Shown here piece by piece: positions 1 to 12,239 of a DNA stretch of 64,000 nucleotides. Under the pieces are notes generated by a model. It did not search any database, had not been told where the DNA came from, and worked only from the letters and a program-made list of their open reading frames with translations. The translations under genes and the position numbers were made by a program. The DNA is from Sphagnum compactum (taxonomy: Eukaryota; Bryophyta; Sphagnopsida; Sphagnales): assembly GCA_965153455.1 (NCBI GenBank), contig OZ234494.1:20894001-20958000 (forward strand), written 5' to 3'. Every line of letters begins with the position of its first letter. Positions within the stretch are counted from its first letter, which is position 1.

Positions 1-2740
1 AAACAGAAAAGCTTGAGTTGAGGTGCGACAGCAACACTCCTCTTCGATTGAGCTTTGTTTCAGGCATTTTGTAGCTTAGACCATTCTCCGTTTCATACAT
101 GGGTAGTTCAAAAGCATTGTGACAAATTCTGTTTCCGAAATTCAAGTAATCCAGATGGTCATGCAAGGTGGGCTTGAGATTGGTCAAAAGTAATGCAAAG
201 GAAGAGAATCTATTAACACAAAAAGAGTGCATAAATATGGGCTTCTCATGCAATAAGTTTCGTGGTCAAGACACAAATGGGTCCTTCAAATTCAGCACTC
301 TATAATGGGATTGAAGCAATTTGTTTCCAATTGAAGGTGGAGCATGGATTCAGTGATAGATACACAAGTTTCTGAGAATTGTTTGCCTCCATCAAGGTGC
401 TTCTTCACCACTTGAAATTAAACACTCAGATTGAAATGTGATGAGATCATAGCTACTGATGCTTTCCAGTTCCAATCATTTTTGCCAGTGCAAAATGAGA
501 TATCCATAATTTCATAGTACTAAGATGGCTGCATGTAGCCTATATGCATCTAAACCAAGATAAATTCTCAAAGTTTATCTCCCAATGGACCTAATTTGTA
601 GGACACGCTGGATAGAAAGTACATTGTAGAATAACATTTATGAAGACATAGTTATCACCTGAAGGAAAATATTTCAGAAGTCCACTGATTTTCCATGAAA
701 TCCACTGAATCTCCTCCAAATCTTAAGAAGAAACATTATCACTATCAAGTCTCAATAATTTCCCTCCAGAAAAGAAAAAAGATGTCACTCATAATGTGAT
801 CAATGTTGCGGATGTTGCTTGGTAGGAGGAAAAGGATTTGTCAGATCACATTGCCTTCATGAACACAAACCCAAATTGTGATCACATTTTGTTCATGTGG
901 TTTCCAGAAGTGGAGTAGAGGTATCTCGTTCAATGTATTGAAACTTGAGAGAAGTACTAATGATTTGAAGACAAAATTCTTGTTCAACTCCTCAATCATA
1001 TTCAATCATCCAGCTTCCACTTGGGGACTACTGAACTCAAGAGCTTCCCGAAATGCAGAGAATGCATCATCTTTCAATGACCCAAATGATGTATAGTGAT
1101 GCATGCATCATGATCAGCATTTGCATCTACAGCATCAAACCATCTTCAATTAGTCCAATAGCTTCCAGCTGGGTGAAACTTGAAACATTTCCAGAGGCAA
1201 ACTGCACTCTCACTGCACTACATATTTCAGTGACCCAATTGACTGATGCACATCACATATACACAAACTGACGAGCAATTTTTGGCATCTCCCACCCAGC
1301 TCCATCCAATAAGCTTCCTGCATGGGACTTGAACTGAGCTTCCTCAAAACCTTCTGAGAGTCAAAAGTGCTCAATCCAAGAATACAAAATTCTCCATTAC
1401 AAAAGGCATTTGAGGAATTTGGTGATTTCTCTGGTTTTCATTTCACTCTTAACCAGCAAAAACCCAAGACCTCTTGACTGACCTAGTCTTTGTAAATTAG
1501 CAGGTCAAGTTCAATTTCAAACTGCTTTCCAACTTTCAAATCTCTTCATGACTACTCTGGTTGTGAGGATTAGTGCAGATACCGCATGTTCACAATTACA
1601 ATGCTTTTGAACCCATATGTGTAATTTCAGTTGCTTCATCCAGAGGTTATGAACATAGAGATTCAGTATTCTATGAAGGCACAAGTTCTCACATGCAGCA
1701 TGTGTCTGCCCCTATCCCTGAATGGAAGCATGCAGCACTGCTCATAGGAAAGAAATATTTTTTTCAAAGTATAAAACTTTGTGAATGAAAATAGAGAATC
1801 TATGGGAATAATATTTTTTTGACATGGAATCTTTAAATCTAATTTATTATTTGACAGACATGTGTTGAAGCTGCCCTTGTACTCTGGTATAGAGGATTCT
1901 TCTTTCCTTATGAGCTAATTGTAGAATGCTCTACAGAACAAGGGACCCACTTGTCAACCCTATTTGTCTCTAGATGTAAATTAAAGAAAACACCTTGACC
2001 CAAACCATAAACTATTTGACTACTGATTGGCCCCTTCAAACCCTTCTAGATCCCATCAAGCCTTTACAAACCCACTTCCCAGCACAAAAACTGGAGTAAA
2101 TGGAGGAAAACAAAAAATGAACCACAAGTTGTATTCTGCACATGAAAACTCCCACTGAATCTATGAAACTGAATGCTTCTTGTCCTCTTCCATCAGAGAT
2201 GAAGAATTTTGCTTCCCACCCCCATGCATTTATCCAGATGTTTCAACAAAATTCCATAATGTCACAGAAATGGCATCTAACTATGACTGTGTGTATGGTG
2301 TGCATCCCTTACAAACCGTAACGAAAGATGACAACGACAATGGGTAACAAAATCTCAATCACTTGCCATTGAAATCCCCAAAAGTCAAGTTAGTGAAAGA
2401 AAAAAGAATTGGTGGTTATGGAGGCCAGGGTAAGAATTGTATGTTTCTAGAAGAAAAAGTAAAGAATACCAAGTGGGATCTGCGTGTCATGTTTACCTTT
2501 TGGCGATTCATGAGCTGAAAGGGCAGAAATGAAACAAGAATTTGACAAAGAAGGAATTCGGTACCTTGGTGAAGGTGACAGTGTTCTTTTTTTAGAGCTA
2601 GAATTTTTGCATTTTTTCAACCTCAAAAACATGATTTTGACACATACAAAGGATTTTTGTGAAGAGAAATGGCCCTAATTTCTAATTGAAGTTAGGAATC
2701 GAATTATGATAATGGTGATCAAATACTTAATTAGTGTGGT
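1..2740. other. intergenic DNA, no gene recognised
   Basis: No open reading frame here resembles a protein I know, and the longest frames are only 60-72 codons. Near 2480-2540 the minus strand has a good pyrimidine-tract acceptor, an 18-nt stretch and a GTAAAC donor, but no neighbouring exons were found, so I do not call a gene. Base composition is less AT-rich than the middle of the window. Confidence 0.5.
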
Positions 2741-3020
2741 GCAGTGATTTTTTTGTGAAGAATTTTCTCCGTTTGAGCAAAAAGTATTTTGAAAAAGGGG
2801 GAATATTCTGCTTCAAATTCCCTGTTCTTTTATTTTAAAAATTGCCAAAACAGGAATTTTTCTAAAATTTATAAAAATTTGCCACAATTGCCTTAAATAT
2901 GAATAATGAAAAAGGGTGCTTAAGATTTTCTACTTTCATATTTCTGATATTGCCAAATTTGGCTAAATATACTTATGGATAATCAACAGTTGAGTAACAT
3001 CACAAAATTGAAAAAATAAT
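2740..3020. repeat. copy of a dispersed non-coding repeat family (CATCACAAAATTG family)
   Basis: AT-rich sequence containing GCCAAATTTGGCTAAAT and, near 3000, CATCACAAAATTG. Related stretches occur at about 16540-16660, 21750-22050 and 42700-42900. In the 22-kb copy the motif is present in both orientations, which gives an inverted repeat. No coding capacity is seen. It is probably a small non-autonomous element or a piece of a Helitron, since two copies lie within Helitron-like elements; the class is not established. Confidence 0.45.
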
Positions 3021-3360
3021 TTAAATGCACGGGTGCGGTGGGAATCGGGATTAATGCCAATGTTATGTAATGTGCGTCATGCAACGAGCTGCTGATTGAC
3101 AGACAGCTCCTGCGCTTGTTGTTGTTCTACAGTAGGTAGAGCCAAGAATCCCTGGCTCTCCTGCGTGTTTCGCGCTTCCCACTTGATGGGGATCCGTCGC
3201 CGCCCTTTGTCCCCAGCAGAACCCTGACCCCCAATTGTTGCACAGGTCTCGACCTCTTTGAACAACTTCTCTTCACAGAAGCAATTTTCGTTTTCGTGAT
3301 TTGGAGCCACTTGGTGCTTTCTGCTTCTTGACACCTTGATTTCGGGTGTTGCAGAAGTAG

Positions 3361-3420
3361 AGAGCGAGAGAGAGATTGTGTGTGTGCGTGTGCGCGCGCG
3401 TGCGTGCGTGCGTGCGTGTG
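3361..3420. repeat. (GA)/(GT)/(GC) microsatellite upstream of the RING gene
   Basis: A compound simple repeat running GAGAGA, then GTGTGT, then GCGCGC, then repeated GTGC units. It lies about 260-320 bp upstream of the RING-gene ATG, probably in the promoter or 5' leader. The long frames crossing it on both strands are repeat-driven and not genes. Confidence 0.85.
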
Positions 3421-3683
3421 GAGGCGTGGTTTGTGTGCGTATCTGTTTTGGTGGATTGAGAGTGCTCAATTTGTGTGTTGGGCAGAGGGATTGTCGGTGG
3501 AAATCACGGGGAGCCTTGGACCTGGTGATGAAGTTTGTGATAGGCTTTGGGGAGGAAGAATAGTGATCGAAGAGGATCGCGGTTTTTCACATTTCGACGG
3601 CAGGAAGAACTAGTAGCGATCAGAGCTTGACGATCGTCTAAAGTATCCGATTCTGTGTTTCTCTAGGAAGCGATTACAAAGTG

Positions 3684-4373
3684 ATGAAGCTTCACGAAGA
3701 AGGGACGAGCTCTGATGTCCGTGAATCTTCTGCGCGGCAATCACCAGCTGCTGGAAGCAGTGATCAAGGGGGACTTTTTGATTGCAATATTTGTCTAGAG
3801 CTCGCCCAGGATCCAGTGGTGACGCTTTGCGGGCATCTGTTCTGCTGGCCATGCCTCTACCGCTGGTTGCAAATGCACAGCGTCTGTCAGGAATGTCCCG
3901 TGTGCAAGGCGAGTGTGGAGGAGGAGAAGGTGATCCCCTTGTATGGCAGGGGCAAAATCGGGAGCGTGGATCCTCGCACTAAGACTGTGCCAGGGGTGAA
4001 CATTCCGCACCGGCCTGCGGGGCAACGACCGGAGACTGCAAGGCACACTCATGAGCAACAGCACCGACACCATGGCTTTAACTTCATGGCCGGTTCCGGA
4101 GGTCCTACAGCCACTGCACGCTTCGGCAGCATCACACTTTCCGCTGGCTTTGGCCTGTTTCCTACCTTCTTTGGCTTCCAGTTGCCAGGATTTCCAGACG
4201 CCGCATCGATAGGCGGAGGTCATGGCATCCAGGTTGCTACTGCAGGTAGCATGGCCGGCGGCCACAGCCATCCAGCACAAGCGATGATGCCGGACCAGCA
4301 GCAGGAGGCCCTCCTGTCACGGCTACTTCTCCTCCTGGGCTGCTTTGTTCTCATCTGTCTCCTCCTCTTTTAG
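3684..4373 (+). CDS. RING-type E3 ubiquitin ligase, RMA (RING membrane-anchor) family
   Basis: A single-exon gene for 229 residues. I start at the ATG at 3684; the codon before it is GTG and is not used. Residues 34-74 form a C3HC4 RING: Cys34-Cys37, Cys49-His51, Cys54-Cys57, Cys71-Cys74, with the family signature around FDCNICLELAQDPVVTLCGH. A Gly/His/Gln-rich middle follows, and the last ~19 residues are a Leu-rich hydrophobic tail, so the protein should be tail-anchored with the RING in the cytosol. Plant RMA1-3 and animal RNF5 have this layout, sit in the ER membrane and ubiquitinate substrates for ER-associated degradation; that role is inferred from the family. A strong pyrimidine-AG acceptor (TTTCTCTAG) ends at 3666, 17 bp before the ATG, so a 5'-UTR intron is likely. 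It converges on OEP21. Family call is firm; RMA1/2/3 assignment is not possible. Confidence 0.93.
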   Translation: MKLHEEGTSSDVRESSARQSPAAGSSDQGGLFDCNICLELAQDPVVTLCGHLFCWPCLYRWLQMHSVCQECPVCKASVEEEKVIPLYGRGKIGSVDPRTKTVPGVNIPHRPAGQRPETARHTHEQQHRHHGFNFMAGSGGPTATARFGSITLSAGFGLFPTFFGFQLPGFPDAASIGGGHGIQVATAGSMAGGHSHPAQAMMPDQQQEALLSRLLLLLGCFVLICLLLF

Positions 4374-6203
4374 TGAGCTCTTCTAGCGACATTCATTATT
4401 GCTAGAAGACGCAAATTTCGCAGCTTCCTTGCACTCCTTCGTGTGCACCATCTGTTAGGGGTGGTGAAGTTGAAGGATGGATGTGGGATTCCATGCCAGG
4501 ATCTGCATAAACAACCTAGACTGAGTCTTCTGGGGGAGTGGTTGGGTAATTCAAACTTCAGCTGTACAATATTCTCTGTATCTACATCATGAGGAAGAGC
4601 TGTCTCACAGTCACAGTATCCAAGTATTTTGTACATCCTGTCAGAGTTACGGATTTATAAATGACATCACAATGTGAGTGGTTTCAAATCAGGAAAGTTG
4701 GGCATACATGTTATCAAGACAGGGTAAGTGTTTGTAGTAGCACCCAATGTTGATTTGAAAAACAACTTTCATAAATCCAAATCCCACATCAGGCTACAAC
4801 CATTACCAAGCAAAGCACATAAAAAATAATGTCACTGTAGAGTGGTGAAGAGATTTTTAGGGATGCCCTATATTTCAACTTTTTTTTTAGGCAACATGAT
4901 GGCAGCATTTCCAAGTCATTGCAAAATGTCATAGCATTCAAGGACATAGCTCAAATCTCTTGGCAGTCTCTCAGCAACAGAAGGGAGCCCCAATGCTGAT
5001 AACCACCATAGAAATCCTCTCGACCAAGAGCTCCAATTCATCACTCAGATGAGGCATTCAGCTTGGTTTGCTCTAAATTATCACTAGATGGCACCTTCAA
5101 TTTACCCTAATGACCAGCACTTTGAGGATTGGCTTTTGGTTCCAGGTCTGAAAATACTCGACCTCTCATTGAGACTCTTGTGCTTGCCAATCAATCTCTG
5201 GAAGAATTCTGAAAACCCAGTGGGTGCTTGACTGAGTTTTTCAAGTTCAGACATGTTTCTCCAAGCATGTAATATACAAGCAGTAGTTCTACGAATAATA
5301 TACTGCATACTCAGTTTAGAAGATCAACAGCAACTGATACTTATAACCTGGTTCTATGATGTCCAAATTAGAGCACTGGTATGACCTACAAATGTGTTGT
5401 CTGTAGTGATGCAATCAACAAACAAGACAGGAGTCTGAAGTAATTATAGGAGTTGTAAGTTTGGTGCCACATGCGATGAGCTCATTGAAAATCACACTTG
5501 AATAATTCATGCTATAAATTTACCTTTCGAAAGGAAAGTTGTTCTACATTCTCAAAGCTGCATATTATAGCAATGTTAGAAGTTGAACAGTCTGTGTGTA
5601 ACACATTTTGAACACAAAAGATCACCTGTGACTGAGCTAAAATGAAAGCAAGATTTGTCACCCATGAAATTATGAGGTCAAAAGCGAACAGTTTGATTGG
5701 TTGACTATTGTCTGCAACTTGGTTTGTAAGGTTAATGAAATGAAAACTCAAAACAGGTTGAAGGTTGATTGATTCCAGCTTTCCACTGGAGCTTGTGTAT
5801 GCTTATTACATAAACCCACACAAGTTCCATTCTTTTTTTCCAGCAGCATTTGCATGTCAGGAGTTTGGCGAACCAGATGTCTATTCATAAAGATACCTGT
5901 CAAAGTTCTGCAAATATTCATTTAAGGTTTGGTAACATATTTTGGATCCATCTGACATCCCATCCAGCAGATCTCAGTGCTAATAGGAGATTGCCTCCCA
6001 GAGTCCAAGGTCATTGAAAGAGTGGTGAGCCCAACTGGCTAACTTGGCAAGATCAGAAGCTTAACACTGACCCCAAGAAAGGAGAAGCCAGAAAGTGTTA
6101 ATAAGAGAGCAAAGGAGTCTCTTCAGAACAAGGAATTCCAGAGAACAAATGTTGTCCATCTCCAATAACTGCAGGACCTAATCATCACCTACAGAAATGT
6201 TGA
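4374..6203. other. intergenic region between converging RING and OEP21 genes
   Basis: This holds the 3' ends of both converging genes. A minus-strand frame at 5102-5308 is open for 68 codons and reads like a plausible protein (NMSELEKLSQAPTGFSEFFQ), but it matches no family I know and has no partner exons. It could be part of the OEP21 3' region or a relic. Nothing else is recognisable. Confidence 0.4.
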
Positions 6204-9200
6204 TTACAAGTCATAGATTATGCTCCAGCCGCCATTCACTTCACCATTTAAAGTCCAATTGTTCTCCCGTATCTGAAAGTATGGCTTCTGTTTCCACAAA
6301 CAGAGTACTTCTCTTAGCAGCAAGCAAGTTAGAGTCATGCATACCCATGCAGCATAACTTCATAGAGGAGGCACATAAACCAAACCTAGTATATAAACAT
6401 TTTAGGCAGGCCTCCAAAAGTGTCCTGAATAATGTTCTTCAAACATCACACTTTTAGAGTCCTCTGCCTGAAGAAGATATATCTGCCCATCAGTAATGCT
6501 CATCCATTCGGACTTCACAACTTTCTCTGCAATTTATTGTGATTAGAAGTCAGGCAGATACCTGTTTAACTACATTGTAGCCAAGCTTTAGTTTTAGGTC
6601 CTGATCTTCTGTGAAGTTGAAAACTTTGTAGCTGAGTTCCACTACACCCCTTGGCTTTCCCTGTTTCCACAACATAGAAACACTTGCATTTGAGCTATCA
6701 ACAACCAGCACTCTATCACACCCTAACAATGAGCAATATATGCTCCCGAGCCATAGTTATAATGTAATGGCTGTTTGCATATGAGTACAGTACCATATGA
6801 TCACACAGTATGAGATGAAGGGAAATGCACAAATCGTCAAAAAGAATGGGACTTCTATTTGAAACCCCAAAATCTCAAAACACCTTTGTCCTCCCAAAAT
6901 ACTTCATTTTCTTTTTCACCTCTTATCCCCCTCAGTTCTTGAAATCTTCTTTTCTCACACTTGTTTCCTTTTCACTCTCCCTTCTTTTTCTCTACTCATG
7001 CCTCCTTGAATTGACCTGATTGGCAACATCAACCATATTGAATAACTTTGATAGTTAAGATTAAAAATAATTGGACTACCTAGGGCAGCATTTTTGGATG
7101 CCCTCTAGCCAACCAGCAATGTACCAATAAGAGTTGAGGTTCGTCTAGCTGGTGGAATAGGAGAGGAGAACTATTCAGGTGGACAAGGAAGATGTTGATG
7201 ATGGAGAGCAAGATGGAGGAGAAAAACTGTTGGTGATGGAGACATTGCAACATTAGACTTGGAATCTGATGTCACATAATGAAGAAACACTCTCATTAAT
7301 GAAGTAATTTCCCAGTTTTTCTGAGTGTCTCCTTGAACCAGTTTTTGGCCTCCATCTAGCCTTCCTCCTATCAAATCTGCCTATTACTTACACTAAAGTC
7401 AACATACGTATTAATGAACCTGATAATAGGCTTTGTGCAAACCTCCATCCCCTCCATATTCATCTCAGAACCCTTCATATGCCCCAACATTCTACCATCA
7501 AAAACACAATAGGATAAAGAACATTTTATGCAAATATATGAACCCTACTCATGGACAACCTGATGGAAAGCCCAATCAGTGACAATATGATAAGGCACAC
7601 ACCTGCTTGGAACCTGGGTTGAAATTATATCCTCCCTTTAAGTCCACACTGAGCAAACCATTGTCTGTAACAGGAAGTGTCTTCTTCCCTTGGATATCAT
7701 ATGTGAACTCCCTGAACTGTGAGTCAAACTTTGCCCCTACATCTAAGCTCGTCAGCAGCTGCATTACAACCACACAAACCAACAGTATTAGTATCCTCAT
7801 GTGCATAACAGGGTGAATTTACTCATTATCTTCAGACCTGGGAATTCACTATACATTTCATTTCACTGTTAACACACATGGAATTCTTCGGCAAGGTTAG
7901 GACTACAGAAATTGCAAGTATTTCAACCTTTGAAGATAACTCTTATGTCAGTTCCAGCAAAACCAGAAATAAAATGACAAGAATGGGTGTGGTCATAAGC
8001 TTGTGAGTGTCACTCACAAGTATCAGACCACGACCTTCACTATGAGTAGCCATGACTAGCTATTATGACTTCTGACTGACTTCATCAGCTCCTGACAATG
8101 GGTGTAGAAAAGTATGTAATCTGCCCAAATTTTCAGGCAAACAATCATACAAAATTCTCTGTCTACATTTTCTGTCACATTTCCAGAAGCAATAGGAATA
8201 CTCAAGACATGATGTTGGTTAGCACTCAAGAGACATAGCTAATAGACAAAAGTCAACAGTATCATCATCCAAAATGCAACAAGATCACAAGGCTAATCTT
8301 CATTTTAGTTTACCTTTCCCCTATACAAGCAAGCATCTAAACCTAAGGCATAGACAGGCCTACATATATGGTAGTGGTTGGGGCTTCATGCTTCCTGAAC
8401 ATATCCTTTAAGCACACCACTGACGACTGCTTGGATGCAGTACATCCATTAAACCCTCAGTAAAACTAATCCATGACATTGCAGAGAAAACTTAACAACC
8501 GCCCATTGAAGGTAAGTATTATGTAAGTCCTTGCAGAACCAAAACCAACAAAACAAGAATGAGTAGTCAGAACCTTATGAGACTCACTCACAAAATATGA
8601 GCAAAGTGCATTCAACAAGCATCTGCATCACTATGATCACTTGCAAAGCCTCAAAATGTACTTATCATGATGAGGGGCTTCAACAGACCCCAAGATGCAA
8701 GTGGCAATGAGTTAGAAACATCAGTTAAGCGCTCAAAAATTCAGGGATACTCACAGGCCAAAAGGGATGCAAAAGTTCACTCTCAATTGATGTTATCCTA
8801 TGGATAAGCATGAAAAAGCATGGCCACTGACCAAACAGGACCAGAGCAACCTCTGTGTCCATATGATGGACAATGATGAACCAAGAGTCTCAGGCCTCAC
8901 CACCACATATATGCAAAGTGGCTATACCTCTGGATAAAATTTACGCTTGAGTTGAGCAACACCATGGGCTTCACCTGTGTGTGTGTTCAGTTTCCCATGT
9001 ACCTGCATCATCATAGGTATGAGAGCTAGTCGTGAGATGCAATCAACAGGGACTTTCACCTCCATCATGAACACATCTATGAGATTGCAGAGAAATCCCC
9101 ACAACAAAACTTTGAAAGTAAAAAGCACTGAGTGCAGTCATAACCGTACAAGAGTCACTCACTAAGTGTCAGACCTTCAACTTCATCATCAGTAGTGATG

Positions 9201-10792
9201 ACAAGCTGCCATTACTACCCACTGACTTCATCACAACATCTGATGTTGGGTCTAGATAAATACATAGTAATTTACCCAGAATTTCAGGCAAACCAGTATA
9301 CAAAACATTCATTGTGAATAGTATGTTAATTCAGGTCTAAATAGTGGTTACCCTGAGGAGGCATATGCAGCAACTGCTTTCTAGCACCCTGTCATTGTTG
9401 TCATTGAATGCCACACCCATTACTTTTTCAACATAAACAAAACCTTACAACCTAGGTTTCCACCATATCCACATTTCACCCTTATCAAGTGTAGTTTATA
9501 CACTCTTCTGCCTCAGGATAATCACTTCTACTGATATTCTCTGATTTTTAGACCCAGCATGGTAATACAATATCTACATGCTGAGAAATTCTCCACAAGT
9601 ATGACTTAAGTCGACCTGAATAGAACTGAAAGATAACCTGATAATTAGATTACAGAGATTTCACATCTGAAAACATTAGCAAACAGGAAAAAGAAGAGAC
9701 CCAACCCTAAACCCAAGAGAAAATGGGGAAAAAAAAAAAGAACTGAAGAGGAGGTTGAACAGTGACAGTACAACATAGTAATACAAACAGATTTCCCTTT
9801 CCATGACAATCTGCACATTAGAAGAAATGAAGAGGAGATTAAGAAGGCATGAAAAGATTGCAAGTGACATGAATCACACTCAAAGGCAGCATGCTGAATG
9901 TGCTGATGCACAAAAATACCATGCTAACTAAAGATGCAGGAACCAGTGTACAAAAATTAGGTCAAATTTTGTAAAAGTGAAAAGCAAGAAAAACGATTAA
10001 CACAATAGAGTCTCCTGCATTCCTCGTATATTCACCATTATACAAATAAGGTGAACAGAACACACTGTACTGCTGCACAAAGGAATCTGCATTTAACTCT
10101 GTAAAGACAAATGTGGGGAGTGAACACAGGCAGAGATGGGTTCAATTGGTTGACTTCTGCAGAAGGTGCCCACAATAAATTTTTGAAGAAATTGCAACAC
10201 CCACACCTTAGTTGAAAACTAGAGTCTCAGTACCAATTTAGCAATCCAAATCTCGTCCCACCACAGCACATGCTCTCTGTCCTTCTTCCCAGCATTGACC
10301 TCTAATCTGGCTTACATGCCCTAAACAGATCTCGCATATACGCAAAGCTTCGAGATGAAGTATGGTGTCTACGGAAAATTGCAACACTAAAGTCTATAAT
10401 ATTGCAAACTCTCCCACTCTCACACACTCTTCAAACCGAGACATACGTTCCCACAAAGAATCACGCCTGCATTCCACTTTTAAGCCTGGAGGGGGCCGGG
10501 AGAAAAAAACGAGGGAGCCATATGCTTAGCCAGCACACCACTATTGAACCTGACAAGAAGTAAAAAGAAAAAAAACTCCCACAAACCGCCAAACATTCAG
10601 ATGCATCCCGCAACGCCAGACACACCGCAAAAGAGAGATACGGTCCGCGAAAAGTGAGCGGCGAACAATACAGGACTTGGCCCGAAACGATACACATACC
10701 TGCAAATAGAAGGAGCTGTCGAGGAGAAAATTTTCTTTGGCATGCAGGAGAAGCTGCTTCTCTCCAGTTCCATAGCGCAGCGATGTCTCCAT
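6204..10792 (-). CDS. OEP21: chloroplast outer envelope pore protein 21 (OEP21), five exons
   Basis: Five in-phase exons joined at GT-AG introns give 168 residues, the usual length (about 167-177): exon 1 10792-10700, exon 2 9002-8928, exon 3 7758-7603, exon 4 6660-6562, exon 5 6287-6204 (stop TAA). The start METSLRYG matches the family start. Other matching blocks are [28 protein letters not shown] and the end [12 protein letters not shown]...WSIIYDL. All introns are phase 0 (1697, 1169, 942 and 274 bp). OEP21 is a small beta-barrel, rectifying anion channel of the plastid outer envelope, gated by ATP and triose phosphates, and thought to pass phosphorylated C3 compounds; this is family knowledge. 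No cleavable transit peptide is seen or expected. Exon 2 sits among intronic direct repeats. Several longer frames on the opposite strand are shadows. Confidence 0.95.
7950..9320. repeat. three ~575-bp-spaced direct repeats in OEP21 introns 1 and 2
   Basis: Similar stretches begin near 7960, 8540 and 9110. Shared words include AGTCACTCACTAAGTGTCAGA-like and CAGTCATAACC-like runs, followed in the first and third by TGACTTCATCA and TTTCAGGCAAAC. Exon 2 (8928-9002) lies between copies 2 and 3, so the whole block may have been tandemly amplified. A related stretch lies at about 56830-57010 near RPS29, so part of the unit is also dispersed. Confidence 0.5.
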
Positions 10793-12230
10793 CGCCTTTC
10801 CCCTGCAGCGCTCCTCCTCTCTCCTCGTCCCTCGCTGCGCTGCCTGCTCGTGTGCTTGTGACCACACACAAGCAGCGCACCAAAAACCTACGCACGCGCA
10901 CACGCCTCCACAGTGCCACGCAAAAATCCAAAGAAAACGGGTATGAAATGGAGGAGACGAAGGCAAGCCATCCATCAACAAACGGATGAAATCGAGGCTT
11001 TGTTCATCACCAGGAGGTCAGATTATGTACCCTGGATGGTGAGATCCTCGATGAGGCTCTTGTTCCTGATTTTGTCATCCACAAGAGTACCCACCTCTTA
11101 CATGTAGTTATTAACCACTGTTCTAATTTTGGCCTCTTGTTTTACTGTTCTACTACAGGTACTCTTTCTTCTTTGGCAAAGTCTTTGGGTGGTAGATATG
11201 TGTATCTCGGCTCTTGATTGTTAGTGGAGAGCCTAGCTATGGTTTTTGAGCTCAGCTAGGGTTTTTGATTTTGGCTAGAGTCTGAATTTTTCTGAAACTT
11301 GTCACATGGATGACATTGAAAATCTTATATATTGGATGACATAGATGAACCCTCAACATGGATGAAATTGACCACATGGAAGAATCTGAACTTGATGACA
11401 TAATGAAGCAAAATGGAACCATAAGATCAAAACTCACAACATGGATGATGTTAGATCATGTAGATGGAAATGAAGAGTTGGACAGAATTGATGTTTTCAC
11501 ATCCATAGAATTTGTGCAATGGACTTGTAAAAAAAACGGGTTTATGTTTGAAAACTTTGTTATTTTTAGATATATATAAGATTTAAATTGTACAAAATAT
11601 TATTCAACTATCTTCTAAGGGGAGATTTAATCTGTCACCTTTGTTTCTAATTCATTAATATTTTGGAAGCAATTAGGGTGGATAAACATTAAATCAGCTA
11701 AGCAATAAATCTTTAAATAGCCAGAAATTTTTTATTGAAAATTAACTTAATCCCAAAGAAAAAAAAATGTTAATCTTTTGAAATAATTTTAATTTATTCA
11801 AATGAGATAACACATATTTACATTTGTATGAAACTACATGTAAACATGTGTATGAAATTGGAAAGACACAAAGATTCAATTTTTTTTGAAAAGACACAAA
11901 GATTTCAAAGAAATTGTTTCTCGTTCGATATCTTAGAATTCATAAGAGTGTTTTGAAATATTACAACTTGTAAAATGTTTTTTTAAAAAAAAATTGGTTT
12001 AAAGTCAACCTCTGATAAATTTATAATTTGGAATTGTCTTTTCATACGACCTATTACTATAGCCCATCCCACCTAAACCAGCTCCAATGAAATCATTGTC
12101 ACTGAAATTATTTTCAAAAAAGTTAAATTTTATTTTTTAGAATTGTGAAGGAAAATATTGAATCTTTTTATCATGAATATTTATTTATCGAAATTCCCTA
12201 AATTAAATAATCAATCTAGAGACTAGAGAC
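10793..12230. other. OEP21 upstream region and AT-rich intergenic DNA
   Basis: The first ~200 bp (to about 10990) are GC-richer than their surroundings and should contain the OEP21 5'-UTR and promoter (minus strand), though no clear TATA box is seen. From 11100 onward the sequence is AT-rich. A short degenerate direct repeat based on CATGGATGACATTGA / GGATGACATAGATGA occurs at 11300-11450. No gene is recognised. Confidence 0.5.
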
Positions 12231-12239
12231 ACGTGTCGA

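Noticed and set aside
2490-2530. 18-nt micro-exon on the minus strand
   Set aside because: Splice signals look good but no adjoining exons with coding similarity were found.
3077-3613. Open frames over the GT/GC microsatellite on both strands
   Set aside because: Composition is driven by the simple repeat (Thr-His-Ala-Arg or Val-Arg-Ala-Cys runs) with no family similarity.
3681-3683. GTG as start of the RING gene
   Set aside because: The next codon is an ATG; plant nuclear genes start at ATG, so 3684 is used.
10461-10989. 156-, 146- and 111-codon frames near 10.7 kb
   Set aside because: They are shadows of, or read-through from, OEP21 exon 1 and its leader; only the 31 codons to the GTATGT donor belong to the gene.
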